NCBI RefSeq assembly: GCF_018138715.1
Contig: NZ_JAGSHX010000006.1
Coordinates: 5,394,001 to 5,458,000 of the forward strand
Direction of reading: 5' to 3'
Source of the DNA: Streptomyces asiaticus
GTDB taxonomy: Bacteria; Actinomycetota; Actinomycetes; Streptomycetales; Streptomycetaceae
DNA: 64,000 nucleotides
In this document: piece after piece, positions 25,908 through 34,407 of the stretch
Layout of the letters: every line of letters starts with the position of its first letter
How positions within the stretch are numbered: the stretch's first letter is position 1
The notes under the pieces: model-generated
The model's database searches: none
The model's input: only the letters and a program-made list of their open reading frames with translations
What the model was told of the DNA's origin: nothing
Made by a program: the position numbers and the translations under genes

Positions 25908-28496
25908 GTGGCGGGCGAGTCCCCCGGCAGGTCGGATCAGCAGAAGTCGTCGGGGGAGACGGCTAGGGGAGAGAGCGATCCGAGGCTCGCGATCTCGCGC
26001 GAAGCGGAGGCGGGCCAGGGCTCGACGGCGGTCGCCGTCGTGTCCGACGACCTCCGGTCGGGTTCCGAGGAGCCGGATTCGGCTTCCGACGAGCCCGGGG
26101 TGACCTCCCAGGCGAAGGCCGAAGCGGAGGCGGAAGCGGAACCAGAGGCACCGGCGGTCGACCGGGGCGACGCGAAGGTTTCTGGTGTTCGCGATAGTGA
26201 ACAGGGCGAAGGTTCCGGGACGTCGGAGGCGAAGGCGGAGCCGGAGGCGGATGCCGGTGCATCGGACGAATCGCCCAAGGGGGATGCGGCCGAGCCCGAC
26301 GCGGAGGCGGAGGCGGAGGCGGAGGCGGAGGCGGATGAGGACGGTGCGGACGGCGCCGATGACTCCGATGACTCCCATGGCGCCGACGACTCTGATGACG
26401 CGGACGCCGACGCGAAGGTTGAGCGTGCGTCCGAAGCCGGGGCGGATGGGGACGGTGACGAGCCGTCGAAGCCGTCGGTGGATCAGCGGACGGCCGTCTT
26501 CCGTACGGTGAAGCCCAAGGCGGAAGCCGAGGGCAAGGAGAAGAAGGACGAGTCCGAGAAGGGCGAGTCCGAGAAGGGCGAGTCCCAGAAGGACGAGGCC
26601 AAGAAGAAGGACGAGACCAAGGCGGACGAGCCCAAGGGCGAGTCCGGTAAGGCCGCCGCGTCCGACGGTAAGGCCGCCGCGTCCGACGGTAAGGCCGCCG
26701 CGTCCGACGGTAAGGCCGCCGCGTCCGACGCGGACGACGACGCCTCCGACAAGCCGATCGACCGTCCGACGGCCGCCTTCGGCGTGCTCCCGGAGAAGCC
26801 CGGTAAGGACGGTAAGGGCGGTAAGGGCGGCAAGAAGGGCGTCGACCAGCCGACCACCGCCTTCAAGGCGGTCAGCCCCCCGGCCGACAGCAAGACTGCC
26901 GAGGCCAAGACGGCCGACAAGGCGTCCGAGGCCAAGACGGCCGAGGCCAAGACCGCCGACAAGGCGTCCGAGGGCAAGACTGCCGACAAGGCGTCCGACG
27001 CGAAGACGTCCGGCAAGAAGCCCGTCGGTGAGTCGGACAACGAGCGGACCAGCAAGTTCGTCCCGCTGCGGTCCCCCGACGACCCGGCCCCGCCGAAGCC
27101 CGCGGACCCGCCCGCCGCGCCGAAGGCCCCGGCTGCCCCGCCCACCGCGGTCCCCGAGGCCGAGCGGACCAAGCAGCAGCCGCTGCCGCCGCTGACCCCG
27201 GACGGCAAGCAGCCCGCCCCGCTCGATCTGCTGGCGCAGCTGACCAATACGCCGCCCAAGCCCGAGACACCGCTGCGGACCGCGGTCCGCCGGGTCAAGA
27301 TCTGGACGCCGCTGGCCGTGCTGCTGGTGATCATCCTGGGCGTCGTCCAGGCGCTGCGGCCGCTGCCGGATCCGTCGCTGAAGCTCACCTCGGACGCCAG
27401 CTACCGCTTCGGCGGCGAGGCGCTCTCCATGCCGTGGCCCGACCAGGGGCAGTCCGCCGCCGAGGTCGAGGGCGTCGGCAGCCTGGGCACCTCCGGCGAG
27501 CAGAAGCCCGTGCCGATCGCCAGCGTCACCAAGGTCATGACGGCCTATGTGGTGCTCAAGGACCATCCGCTGAAGGGCGACGCGGAGGGTCCGAAGATCA
27601 AGATCGACGCGCAGGCGGCCCAGGAGGCGAAGTCCGCCGACGAGTCGCGGGCCGCGGTCAAGGAGGGGCAGGCCTTCACCCAGCACCAGCTGCTCCAGCT
27701 GCTGCTGATCAACTCCAGCAACAACATCGCCCGGCTGCTCGCCCGCTGGGACGCCGGATCGCTCGACGCGTTCGTGAAGAAGATGAACGACGCGGCCGAC
27801 AGCCTGGGGATGAAGCACACCACCTACACCGACCCCAGCGGTCTGAAGGAGTCCACCAAGTCCACCGCGGCCGACCAGCTGAAGCTGGCGAAGGCGGCCA
27901 TGCAGTCCGACGCCTTCCGGGTGGTCGTGGCCACGCCCAACACCGATATCCCGGGTCTCGACGACCGCATCTACAACAACAACAATCTGCTGGTGAAGCC
28001 GGGTGTGATCGGTATCAAGACCGGTTCGTCCACCCCGGCCGGCGGTGCGCTGATGTGGGGGGCCGTGCGGACGATCGACGGCAAGAAGCAGCGGATCCTG
28101 GGTGTGGTCCTCGAGCAGCGCGCGACCACCACCCTGGACGCCAGCCTCCAGCTCGCCCAGACCAACAGCTACAAGCTGATCACCGCCGCGCAGGACGCCC
28201 TCACCTCGGCCACCGTCATCAAGAAGGGCGATGTCGTCGGCCAGGTCGACGACGGCCTCGGCGGCACCACGCCGGTCGTCGCCACCAAGGATCTGAAGGC
28301 GGTCGGCTGGTCCGGTCTGACGGTCGACATCAAGATCGGCGACGGCGGTAAGACAGTGCCGCACTCGGCCAAGGCGGGCACGGTCGTCGGCGAGGTGACC
28401 GTGGGCACGGGCCCCGGACAGCTCAAGGCGCCGGTGGCCCTTCAGAGCGATCTGTCCGAGCCGTCGTTCGGCGCGAAACTGACCCGTATCGGCTGA
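25908..28496 (+). CDS. Membrane-anchored D-alanyl-D-alanine carboxypeptidase with long acidic arm
   Basis: An 862-residue peptidase S11 (class C low-mass penicillin-binding) protein that should trim the terminal D-Ala of peptidoglycan stems outside the membrane. Motifs are SVTK (539-542), SSN (603-605) and KTG (704-706), all intact. One membrane segment lies at about 465-483 (PLAVLLVIILGVVQAL). The preceding ~460 residues are cytoplasmic, disordered, rich in Asp/Glu/Lys/Ala and full of internal repeats, including four 7-residue units at 26646-26729 and 'KTADKASEAK' blocks, with recurrent 'DQxTxxF' or 'DxPTAAF' motifs that hold possible phospho-threonines. GTG 25908 follows GAGGAGG. Typical family members are ~400 residues, so the arm is the odd part. 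Confidence 0.9.
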   Translation: MAGESPGRSDQQKSSGETARGESDPRLAISREAEAGQGSTAVAVVSDDLRSGSEEPDSASDEPGVTSQAKAEAEAEAEPEAPAVDRGDAKVSGVRDSEQGEGSGTSEAKAEPEADAGASDESPKGDAAEPDAEAEAEAEAEADEDGADGADDSDDSHGADDSDDADADAKVERASEAGADGDGDEPSKPSVDQRTAVFRTVKPKAEAEGKEKKDESEKGESEKGESQKDEAKKKDETKADEPKGESGKAAASDGKAAASDGKAAASDGKAAASDADDDASDKPIDRPTAAFGVLPEKPGKDGKGGKGGKKGVDQPTTAFKAVSPPADSKTAEAKTADKASEAKTAEAKTADKASEGKTADKASDAKTSGKKPVGESDNERTSKFVPLRSPDDPAPPKPADPPAAPKAPAAPPTAVPEAERTKQQPLPPLTPDGKQPAPLDLLAQLTNTPPKPETPLRTAVRRVKIWTPLAVLLVIILGVVQALRPLPDPSLKLTSDASYRFGGEALSMPWPDQGQSAAEVEGVGSLGTSGEQKPVPIASVTKVMTAYVVLKDHPLKGDAEGPKIKIDAQAAQEAKSADESRAAVKEGQAFTQHQLLQLLLINSSNNIARLLARWDAGSLDAFVKKMNDAADSLGMKHTTYTDPSGLKESTKSTAADQLKLAKAAMQSDAFRVVVATPNTDIPGLDDRIYNNNNLLVKPGVIGIKTGSSTPAGGALMWGAVRTIDGKKQRILGVVLEQRATTTLDASLQLAQTNSYKLITAAQDALTSATVIKKGDVVGQVDDGLGGTTPVVATKDLKAVGWSGLTVDIKIGDGGKTVPHSAKAGTVVGEVTVGTGPGQLKAPVALQSDLSEPSFGAKLTRIG
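26646..26729. repeat. Four perfect 21-bp tandem repeats in coding sequence
   Basis: Unit GGTAAGGCCGCCGCGTCCGAC, repeated four times head to tail without change, encoding GKAAASD. It keeps frame within the acidic arm of the carboxypeptidase and is likely to vary in number between strains. Confidence 0.95.
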
Positions 28497-28534
28497 CCCG
28501 CGCGGGAAGTGGGATAGAGGGGACGAGAGGAAGT

Positions 28535-28562
28535 GGCCCCGGCGCGAAACGCCGCCGGGGCC
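28535..28562 (+). terminator. Hairpin terminator after the carboxypeptidase gene
   Basis: GGCCCCGGC (28535) pairs with GCCGGGGCC (28554), with an inner GCG-AAA-CGC stem. It lies 39 bases after the stop, upstream of the membrane protein gene at 28697. Confidence 0.65.
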
Positions 28563-28696
28563 CGAGCCGGATCGGGGCCGCCCGAGCGTGCTAGCGTCGT
28601 TGGGTCCCCGGCCTGGACCCACCGCGGAACCGGAGTGACCCGGCGCGGGGTTGAGGACGATGGGGCAGACCTCGGGGGAAGACGGGGAGAGCCGCA

Positions 28697-30604
28697 GTGA
28701 CCACCGTGGATCCGACACGGGCCGATGAAGGCGGGGGCTCGGAGGAGAGCACCGCCGCACGAATACGCGTACCCGCACAGCGCTGGCCGGCCGAGCCGAC
28801 CGGCCCGGTGGAGGCGGAGGCGGAGCGCGAGAGCCGCCAGGCCGCTTCGGGCGGGCTGCTCCAGCGGGCCCGGACGGCGGCCCTGCGCCATCCGGTTCTG
28901 GCCGCCCTGGCCGCCGCCGCGCTGCTGCATCTGGTGTGGGTGGCGCTGCTCGCGAACAGCGGCGGTGACCTCGCCGCGCAGGACGCCTGGGCGGAGTTCG
29001 CCCTCCAGCACCCGGACCTGGCGTACAACCTGGCCTGGTACGGCGGGATGCACCCCGTCTCGTACAGCGTCATCTCGCCCTATCTGATGGCGGTCCTCGG
29101 GGTCCGCTCGACGATGATGATCGCGGGGACGCTGTCCGCCGGGCTGCTCGCGCTGCTGCTGGTGCGCAGCCGTGCCGTGCGGCGGCCGATGTGGCCCGCC
29201 ATGTACGGCGCGTTCGCGCTGACCTGCAACGCCATCTCGGGCCGGGTGACCTTCGGGCTCGGCGCGATGTTCGGGCTCGCGGCCGTCGCCGTGATCTTCG
29301 CCTGGCCCCGGCGGTGGCGCTCCCGGCGCTGGCACCACAAGACCGGACGGTTCGTCCTGGCCGCCGTGCTGTCGGCGCTGGCGACCATGTCCAGTCCGGT
29401 GGCCGGTCTGTTCGTGGGCGTCGTGGCCGCCGGGCTGTGGCTGACCAAGCGGCGGCCCGCCGCGTACGCGCTCGGGATCACCCCGGCCGTGGTGGTCGGC
29501 CTGTCGGCGTGGCTGTTCCCGTTCTCCGGTGAGCAGCCGATGGGTATCGGATCGGTGATCCTGCCGTTCATCACCGGTGCCGCCACGCTGATGTGTGTGC
29601 CGCGCACCTGGTCGACGGTGCGGGTCGGGGCCGGGCTCTACTGTGTGGGAGTGGTGCTCACCTGGGTGATTCCCTCCCAGATCGGCACCAATATCTCCCG
29701 GCTCGGCATGATCTTCGGCGGTGTGGTGCTGATCGCCGCGCTGCCCGCGGTGCGCAAGCCACCGCGCGCCGAGCTGCGCACGACGCGTGCGGGCCGCCGC
29801 TGGACCGTTCTGGTGCTGGCGCTCGCGACCGTCACGGTGTGGCAGGGGGTCAAGACCGCCGACGACGTGATCCACACCGCCCCCTCGGCGTCCTGGGCCC
29901 GTGAGCTGGCGCCGCTGGTCGACCGGCTCAAGCGGGAGAAGGCCGACCGGGGCCGGGTCGAGGTGGTTCCGGTGCGCAGCCACCGCGAGTCCTCCGCGCT
30001 CGCCCCGTACGTCAATCTGGCGCGCGGCTGGAACCGCCAGCGCGACCTGGACCGGAACCCGATCTTCTACGGCGAGGACACCCTCACGCCGGTCAGCTAC
30101 CACGAATGGCTCAAGCGCTGGGCGGTGCACTTCGTGGTGCTGCCCGCGGACGACCCCGACACCGCGGCGGAGAAGGAGTCCGAGCTGCTCGGCACCGAGC
30201 TGCCGTATCTGCGCCAGGTCTGGTCGGACGAGAACTGGAAGCTGTACGAGGTCAAGGACCCGACGCAGATCGCCGACCCGCCCGCCACCGTGCGCCGCGC
30301 GGGCGCCGACCAGCTGGTGCTGTCGGTCCGCGCCAAGGGTCCGGTGCTCATCCGCATCCCGTACTCGCCGTGGCTGGGCCTGGTGGACGAGGACGGGCAC
30401 AGCGTCCGGGCCCCGAAGGGGGAGGACGACCGGCTGCCGGTCAACCGCGAGGGCTGCCTCACCAAGCTGGTCGAGGGCGGGGAAGAGGGCCAGCCGGAGG
30501 ACGAGTGGACGGTGCTGCACGCCCCCCGGCCCGGCATCTACCGCATAACGGGCAAGTACCAGCTGCCGCGCGGCACGCCCTGCCCGGACGAGATGGTTCC
30601 CTGA
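28697..30604 (+). CDS. Polytopic membrane protein with C-terminal soluble domain
   Basis: A 635-residue protein. About residues 1-55 are a charged cytoplasmic arm; some nine to eleven hydrophobic segments run from ~65 to ~390; the last ~240 residues are hydrophilic. The early loop 'QDAWAEFALQHPDLAYNLAWYGGMHP' with an Asp after the first helix and the helix layout recall GT-C glycosyltransferases, and 'YHEWLKRWAVHFVVLP' with the following beta-rich part recalls their soluble domains. Databases often label such proteins as generic membrane or MFS proteins. GTG 28697 follows GGGGAGA. It lies on the same strand as the carboxypeptidase, so an envelope role is plausible. Function not established. 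Confidence 0.7.
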   Translation: MTTVDPTRADEGGGSEESTAARIRVPAQRWPAEPTGPVEAEAERESRQAASGGLLQRARTAALRHPVLAALAAAALLHLVWVALLANSGGDLAAQDAWAEFALQHPDLAYNLAWYGGMHPVSYSVISPYLMAVLGVRSTMMIAGTLSAGLLALLLVRSRAVRRPMWPAMYGAFALTCNAISGRVTFGLGAMFGLAAVAVIFAWPRRWRSRRWHHKTGRFVLAAVLSALATMSSPVAGLFVGVVAAGLWLTKRRPAAYALGITPAVVVGLSAWLFPFSGEQPMGIGSVILPFITGAATLMCVPRTWSTVRVGAGLYCVGVVLTWVIPSQIGTNISRLGMIFGGVVLIAALPAVRKPPRAELRTTRAGRRWTVLVLALATVTVWQGVKTADDVIHTAPSASWARELAPLVDRLKREKADRGRVEVVPVRSHRESSALAPYVNLARGWNRQRDLDRNPIFYGEDTLTPVSYHEWLKRWAVHFVVLPADDPDTAAEKESELLGTELPYLRQVWSDENWKLYEVKDPTQIADPPATVRRAGADQLVLSVRAKGPVLIRIPYSPWLGLVDEDGHSVRAPKGEDDRLPVNREGCLTKLVEGGEEGQPEDEWTVLHAPRPGIYRITGKYQLPRGTPCPDEMVP

Positions 30605-30630
30605 GCCGGTCAGCGGCTGACCCGGCTGCT

Positions 30631-30703
30631 GAGCCCGGTCAGCCGCGGCCCGGCTTCCTGGCCCGGCCGGCCGCGGCCCGGTTTCCCGAGCCCGGTCAGC
30701 CGC
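30631..30703. repeat. 16-bp direct repeat in a convergent gap
   Basis: GAGCCCGGTCAGCCGC occurs at 30631-30646 and 30688-30703. The second copy overlaps the 3' end of the solute-binding protein gene. GC-rich words between them can fold, and the region probably acts as a terminator for both flanking genes. Confidence 0.5.
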
Positions 30704-31976
30704 AGACCGTCGACAGCCAGGGCTGGTCGCGGGTGTCGCGCAGGCTCCGGCGGATCCTCTCCAGGCTGCGCAGCAGCCCGTCCGGCGGCTTGCTGGTGTC
30801 GCTGAGGTAGGCCAGCGCGGCGCGCTGGAAGGCCACCCGCATCCGGGTGGGCATGGCGTCGGAGGCGTCCAGGCACAGCGAGTCCGAGTCCCGGAGCGTC
30901 TTCGCGATGTTCCGGTCCACGGCGTCGTCGCCCTGGGCGTCGAGCGGGACGTCGCGGTTGGCAAAGAAGGGATGGACGCTCTTGCCGGCGGCATTCCGCC
31001 CCCAGATCCGCTGGGCGTCGGCCGAGACCAGATAGCGCATCAGCTCCTGTGCCTGCGGGGTGTCACGGAACATCGCGGCGAAGTCCCCCGAAACCTCGCG
31101 GGCGGTGGACTGCCGGTCGGCCTCGGGGAGCAACCGGGGCGAGAAGACGAAGTTCGCCTTGGCGGGGTCGGGATAGCCACCCCGGATGAACGACCCCTGG
31201 TGCTCCAGCGCGCACGGTGGGTCCGTGCCGAACAGCTTCGTGCCCGCCTTGCGGAACTCCGTGATCAGCGCGGTGCGCGCGGTGTCCTTGCCGAAGAGTG
31301 AACCCCAGCTCTGCCAGGCCCGCTCCACCCGGGGGTCCGTCCACGGCAGCCCGCCGGTGGCCCAGTCCTCGTAGACGGATCGGCCCTGCTGCTGGAGGAG
31401 CAGATCCTCGATCCAGTCGGTGCCGGGCCAGCCCGAGGCCGCGTCGTCGCCCATGCCGACACACCACTGGCGACCGTCGGCGGCGAGGGCGGACAGCGTG
31501 TCCGGGCGGCGGTCGCGGTCGTACCACACGATGCTCTTCAGATCGGCCTTGACCGCGATCCCGTACACCGGCCCGCCGGGCCGCAGCTGGGGCGTCCACA
31601 GCTTTCCATAGGGCTCCCGGCTCGGGATCACACCGTCCAGCGTGGTCAGCTGGCTCTGATGGGCATAGGCGGCCAGCTCGCCCGCGCTGGGCAGCACGGC
31701 GATGTCGGGCGGGGTCCCGGAGGCCACCTCCGAGGACAGCACCTCGCGCAGGGCGGTGGTGCCCTGGTAGTCGACATGGATGCCGGTCCGCCTGGTGAAC
31801 GTGTCCAGCAGGCGCCGGAACGCCTTGCCCTCATTGCCGGTCCATGACGCGAGCACGCTGACACTGCCGCGCGACTGCCAGCCGCTCGTATCGCCGGCGC
31901 CCACGACAGACAGCAGCACCATCCACAGCCCGAGGACCGTGGCCGTGGCGTGACGGGACCGCTTCGCGGCGCTCAT
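30696..31976 (-). CDS. Extracellular solute-binding protein (family 1 type)
   Basis: A 426-residue secreted or membrane-tethered binding protein. An N-terminal hydrophobic segment (TVLGLWMVLLSVVGAG) follows RSRH. 'GSVSVLASWTGNEGKAFRRLL', 'SGTPPDIAVLPSAGELAAYA' and 'GQWCVGMGDDAASGWPGTDW' fit sugar-type (SBP_bac_1/8) binding proteins. There is no Cys lipobox, so the segment may stay as a membrane anchor. ATG 31976 overlaps the stop of the membrane protein gene before it by 4 bases. It is the last gene of a five-gene unit that has no ABC permease, so it is more likely a sensor than a transport component. Confidence 0.8.
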   Translation of the reverse strand: MSAAKRSRHATATVLGLWMVLLSVVGAGDTSGWQSRGSVSVLASWTGNEGKAFRRLLDTFTRRTGIHVDYQGTTALREVLSSEVASGTPPDIAVLPSAGELAAYAHQSQLTTLDGVIPSREPYGKLWTPQLRPGGPVYGIAVKADLKSIVWYDRDRRPDTLSALAADGRQWCVGMGDDAASGWPGTDWIEDLLLQQQGRSVYEDWATGGLPWTDPRVERAWQSWGSLFGKDTARTALITEFRKAGTKLFGTDPPCALEHQGSFIRGGYPDPAKANFVFSPRLLPEADRQSTAREVSGDFAAMFRDTPQAQELMRYLVSADAQRIWGRNAAGKSVHPFFANRDVPLDAQGDDAVDRNIAKTLRDSDSLCLDASDAMPTRMRVAFQRAALAYLSDTSKPPDGLLRSLERIRRSLRDTRDQPWLSTVCG

Positions 31977-32905
31977 CGGGACTGGAACCGGTACTCGTCG
32001 ATACGCGGCTGGAGGCCGACCAGGATCAGGGCGGCCAGCACCGCGCCGCCCACGGGTATCCAGCCGACCGCACCGGCCTGCCAATGCGCGTTCCGCATCG
32101 TCCTCGCGACCTCCCTGGCGGTGGGGCCGCCGGTGCGGCCGATGCCCGATTGCGTCAGGCTGGCCCGGGCCGACTCCAGCCGGTCCTGGGTCTGGTACGT
32201 GAACACCGCCAGCGGCAGCAGGGCGACCAGCAGCGCGGTGGCCGCCGCAAGCCAGGGGTTGACCAGCCGCCGGAAGCGGTGCCGCAGATAGCGCTGGGTG
32301 TGGACCAGCAACGCCGCCAGCGTGAGGAACAGCCCCGGCAACAGCAGCCACCAGGCGAACGCCAGCAGCCAGCCGAACGAGGTCTGGTCGTCGAGCACGC
32401 CGTACTGCCGCTGCTGCACCGCCCTCAGACGGTCGAGGACGCCGCTGCGGTCGTGGTGCAGGATGGAGTCCGCGTACCGCAGATAGGCATCCCTGAGCGT
32501 CGGGTTCTCGCGGTTCGCGTACGCCTGCTCGACGGTGTCGCCGTAGGACGTCACCAGCGCCGCCGAGGTGCGTAGGGCCCCGCGCGCCGACTCGCCCCCG
32601 ATGGTGCTCTTGGACACCTGTGCCAGGCTCTGCTTGGCCGTCGACAGCTGGTTGCGGTACTCCTCGCTGAGCCCCTCGAACTCCGCGGTGGGGCTGGAGA
32701 TGCTGCGCCGGGCCTCGTCGCAGGAGGCGCTCAGCGCGTCGATCGCGGCGGCCACCTGGAGTATCGCCGGGGTGGACCGGTCGGTCACCGCCTTGGAGTT
32801 GCGGCTGACGCCGTAGTACGCGGCCAGCAGCGCGGCCACGGCCACCGCCGTGACCACGAGCAGGGCGATCAGCCGGCGGACCAGGAAGGCCCGGGTGGCG
32901 CTCAT
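31973..32905 (-). CDS. GlnX-like transmembrane sensor protein
   Basis: A 310-residue membrane protein. One helix near residues 9-30 is followed by a ~150-residue helical outer domain (with 'ALSASCDEARRSI' and 'AKQSLAQVSKS'), then about three helices near 180-205, 220-240 and 275-295 and a short charged tail. The layout resembles GlnX of the mycobacterial PknG-GlnX-GlnH system, which passes a signal from an outer binding protein to the kinase. It overlaps both neighbours by 4 bases (32902-32905 and 31973-31976), so it is made with them. The GlnX assignment rests on layout and gene order, not on strong motif identity. Confidence 0.65.
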   Translation of the reverse strand: MSATRAFLVRRLIALLVVTAVAVAALLAAYYGVSRNSKAVTDRSTPAILQVAAAIDALSASCDEARRSISSPTAEFEGLSEEYRNQLSTAKQSLAQVSKSTIGGESARGALRTSAALVTSYGDTVEQAYANRENPTLRDAYLRYADSILHHDRSGVLDRLRAVQQRQYGVLDDQTSFGWLLAFAWWLLLPGLFLTLAALLVHTQRYLRHRFRRLVNPWLAAATALLVALLPLAVFTYQTQDRLESARASLTQSGIGRTGGPTAREVARTMRNAHWQAGAVGWIPVGGAVLAALILVGLQPRIDEYRFQSR

Positions 32906-34395
32906 CTCGCGCCGCCCGCTGAGCCCGATGCGCCCGGTTCGCCGCTCAGGGGAGCGTTGCACTGCTGGCAGAACCCGGCGGTGGCGGGCGACCGGCGCCC
33001 GCAGGCCGGGCAGAGGACATCCGCGGCGGGCGGCGCGGCGGGCTCCGGGCGGTCCAGCCCCATGAAGGGGGCGCTCTCCTCCGACACGACGATCACCGAG
33101 TTGAGGTCCAGCGGCCGGATGGGCTCGCGGATCCGCACCTCGCCGGTGGCCGCGTCGACGATGTGGACCAGCCCGCTCAGCCGGGCCAGCATCTTCTCGC
33201 TGCCCAGCTGATGGGCCAGCTGGACGGCGCGCCCCCACTGGCGGCGGGCCCGCTCCCGGTCACCCGCCTCGTACGCGTCGCAGCCCGCGGTGATCGCGTG
33301 GCCCAGCTCGGAGTCGGCGTCGTAGTGTGCCAGCCGGGGGTCGATACGGGACGAGAGCAGCACATCGTCCGTCCACTGGACCAGCACCGACTCCGGCTCG
33401 GGCAGCGGCAGCGCGGTGTCGCCCTCCACCGACAGCTCCACGGCGGCCAGCTCCACGTCCTCGCCCATCGGATCGCGCCGCGGATCGGCGAACACGGACA
33501 CCTGGTACTCGCGGGTCTCGTCGCCCCACGCGCTGGTGGTCCATTCCCAGGTGCGCTCATCGGGGCGGATGCCCTCGTCGGTGAGGTCCGCCCGGGTGGG
33601 GTGCACCTGCTTGACGAAGCCGACCCGGCTGCCCGCCCGGGTGCGGATCCGGATCCGCACCCCGGCCAGCGCCCTGGCCATCGAGGCGGAGACCATCTCC
33701 TCGAACTCGGCGGCCAGCGCGGAGTCCTCCAGGACCGCGTCCGCCCGGCCGTGCAGCCGGTGCGCGATCCGCTTCAGCTCGGTGGCGTCCCAGCCGTCGC
33801 CGATCCCGCGCGCGTCACAGGTGAAATGCGGGGCGCAGGCATCCAGCACCTGGTCCAGATAGCCGGGCGGATCGTGTTCGTTACGGCCGTCGGTGAGCAG
33901 CAGGGTGTGCCGGATCGCGGCGGGCTGCCGCAGATGCAGCCGCCGGGCGAGATCCAGCCAGGAGCCGATCGCGGTGCCCCCGACCGCGGGCAGCCGGGCC
34001 GCCACCCGGGCGGCGGCGGCCTTGGTGTCCGGCCCCGCCACCGCCATGCCGCCGGTGAACGGATAGATCACCTGGGCCTGCTCGGTGCCCTCGACGATCG
34101 CGAAGCGGGTGCCGTCGCGCAGTATGCCGACCGCGGTGGCGGTGGCCCGCCGCGCCGCCGCGATCTTCGTCGGTGGCCAGCTCATCGACATCGAGCAGTC
34201 GATGACGATGACCTCCGAGGTGGTGGTGCGGGCCGCCGCCGGGCCCAGGCCGTGGGCCCGCACGCTGACGATGGCGTGCATCTCGGTGCGGCCCGCGGAG
34301 GCGGGCAGGTACTTGTTCTGGTGCACCCGCAGGGTGAGGGCCTGGCCCCCGTCCGTGCCCCCTGGTCCGTGCTGTCTTCCTCGGTCCTCGCTCAT
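32902..34395 (-). CDS. VWA domain protein with C-terminal zinc ribbon
   Basis: A 497-residue cytosolic protein. The von Willebrand A domain has a metal-ion-dependent adhesion motif, DCSMS, near residue 66, preceded by the core strand SEVIVI. After it comes a beta-rich region around 230-340 and a helical region around 370-410. The last ~45 residues include 'CPACGRRSPATAGFCQQC', a four-Cys zinc ribbon like those in the kinase encoded 12 bases upstream. VWA proteins of this type assemble complexes through the metal site. The ATG at 34395 follows GGGGAT. Its place inside the kinase-GlnX-binding protein unit suggests it is a scaffold or kinase substrate. Confidence 0.82.
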   Translation of the reverse strand: MSEDRGRQHGPGGTDGGQALTLRVHQNKYLPASAGRTEMHAIVSVRAHGLGPAAARTTTSEVIVIDCSMSMSWPPTKIAAARRATATAVGILRDGTRFAIVEGTEQAQVIYPFTGGMAVAGPDTKAAAARVAARLPAVGGTAIGSWLDLARRLHLRQPAAIRHTLLLTDGRNEHDPPGYLDQVLDACAPHFTCDARGIGDGWDATELKRIAHRLHGRADAVLEDSALAAEFEEMVSASMARALAGVRIRIRTRAGSRVGFVKQVHPTRADLTDEGIRPDERTWEWTTSAWGDETREYQVSVFADPRRDPMGEDVELAAVELSVEGDTALPLPEPESVLVQWTDDVLLSSRIDPRLAHYDADSELGHAITAGCDAYEAGDRERARRQWGRAVQLAHQLGSEKMLARLSGLVHIVDAATGEVRIREPIRPLDLNSVIVVSEESAPFMGLDRPEPAAPPAADVLCPACGRRSPATAGFCQQCNAPLSGEPGASGSAGGAR

Positions 34396-34407
34396 CTGAT
34401 CCCCCTG

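Noticed and set aside
26290..26340. GAGGCG microsatellite as a non-coding repeat
   Set aside because: It is in frame in the acidic arm of the carboxypeptidase, encoding Glu-Ala units.
25758..28778. A 1006-residue minus-strand open frame with Gly/Leu/Arg repeats
   Set aside because: Antisense of the carboxypeptidase; the repeats mirror its acidic arm.
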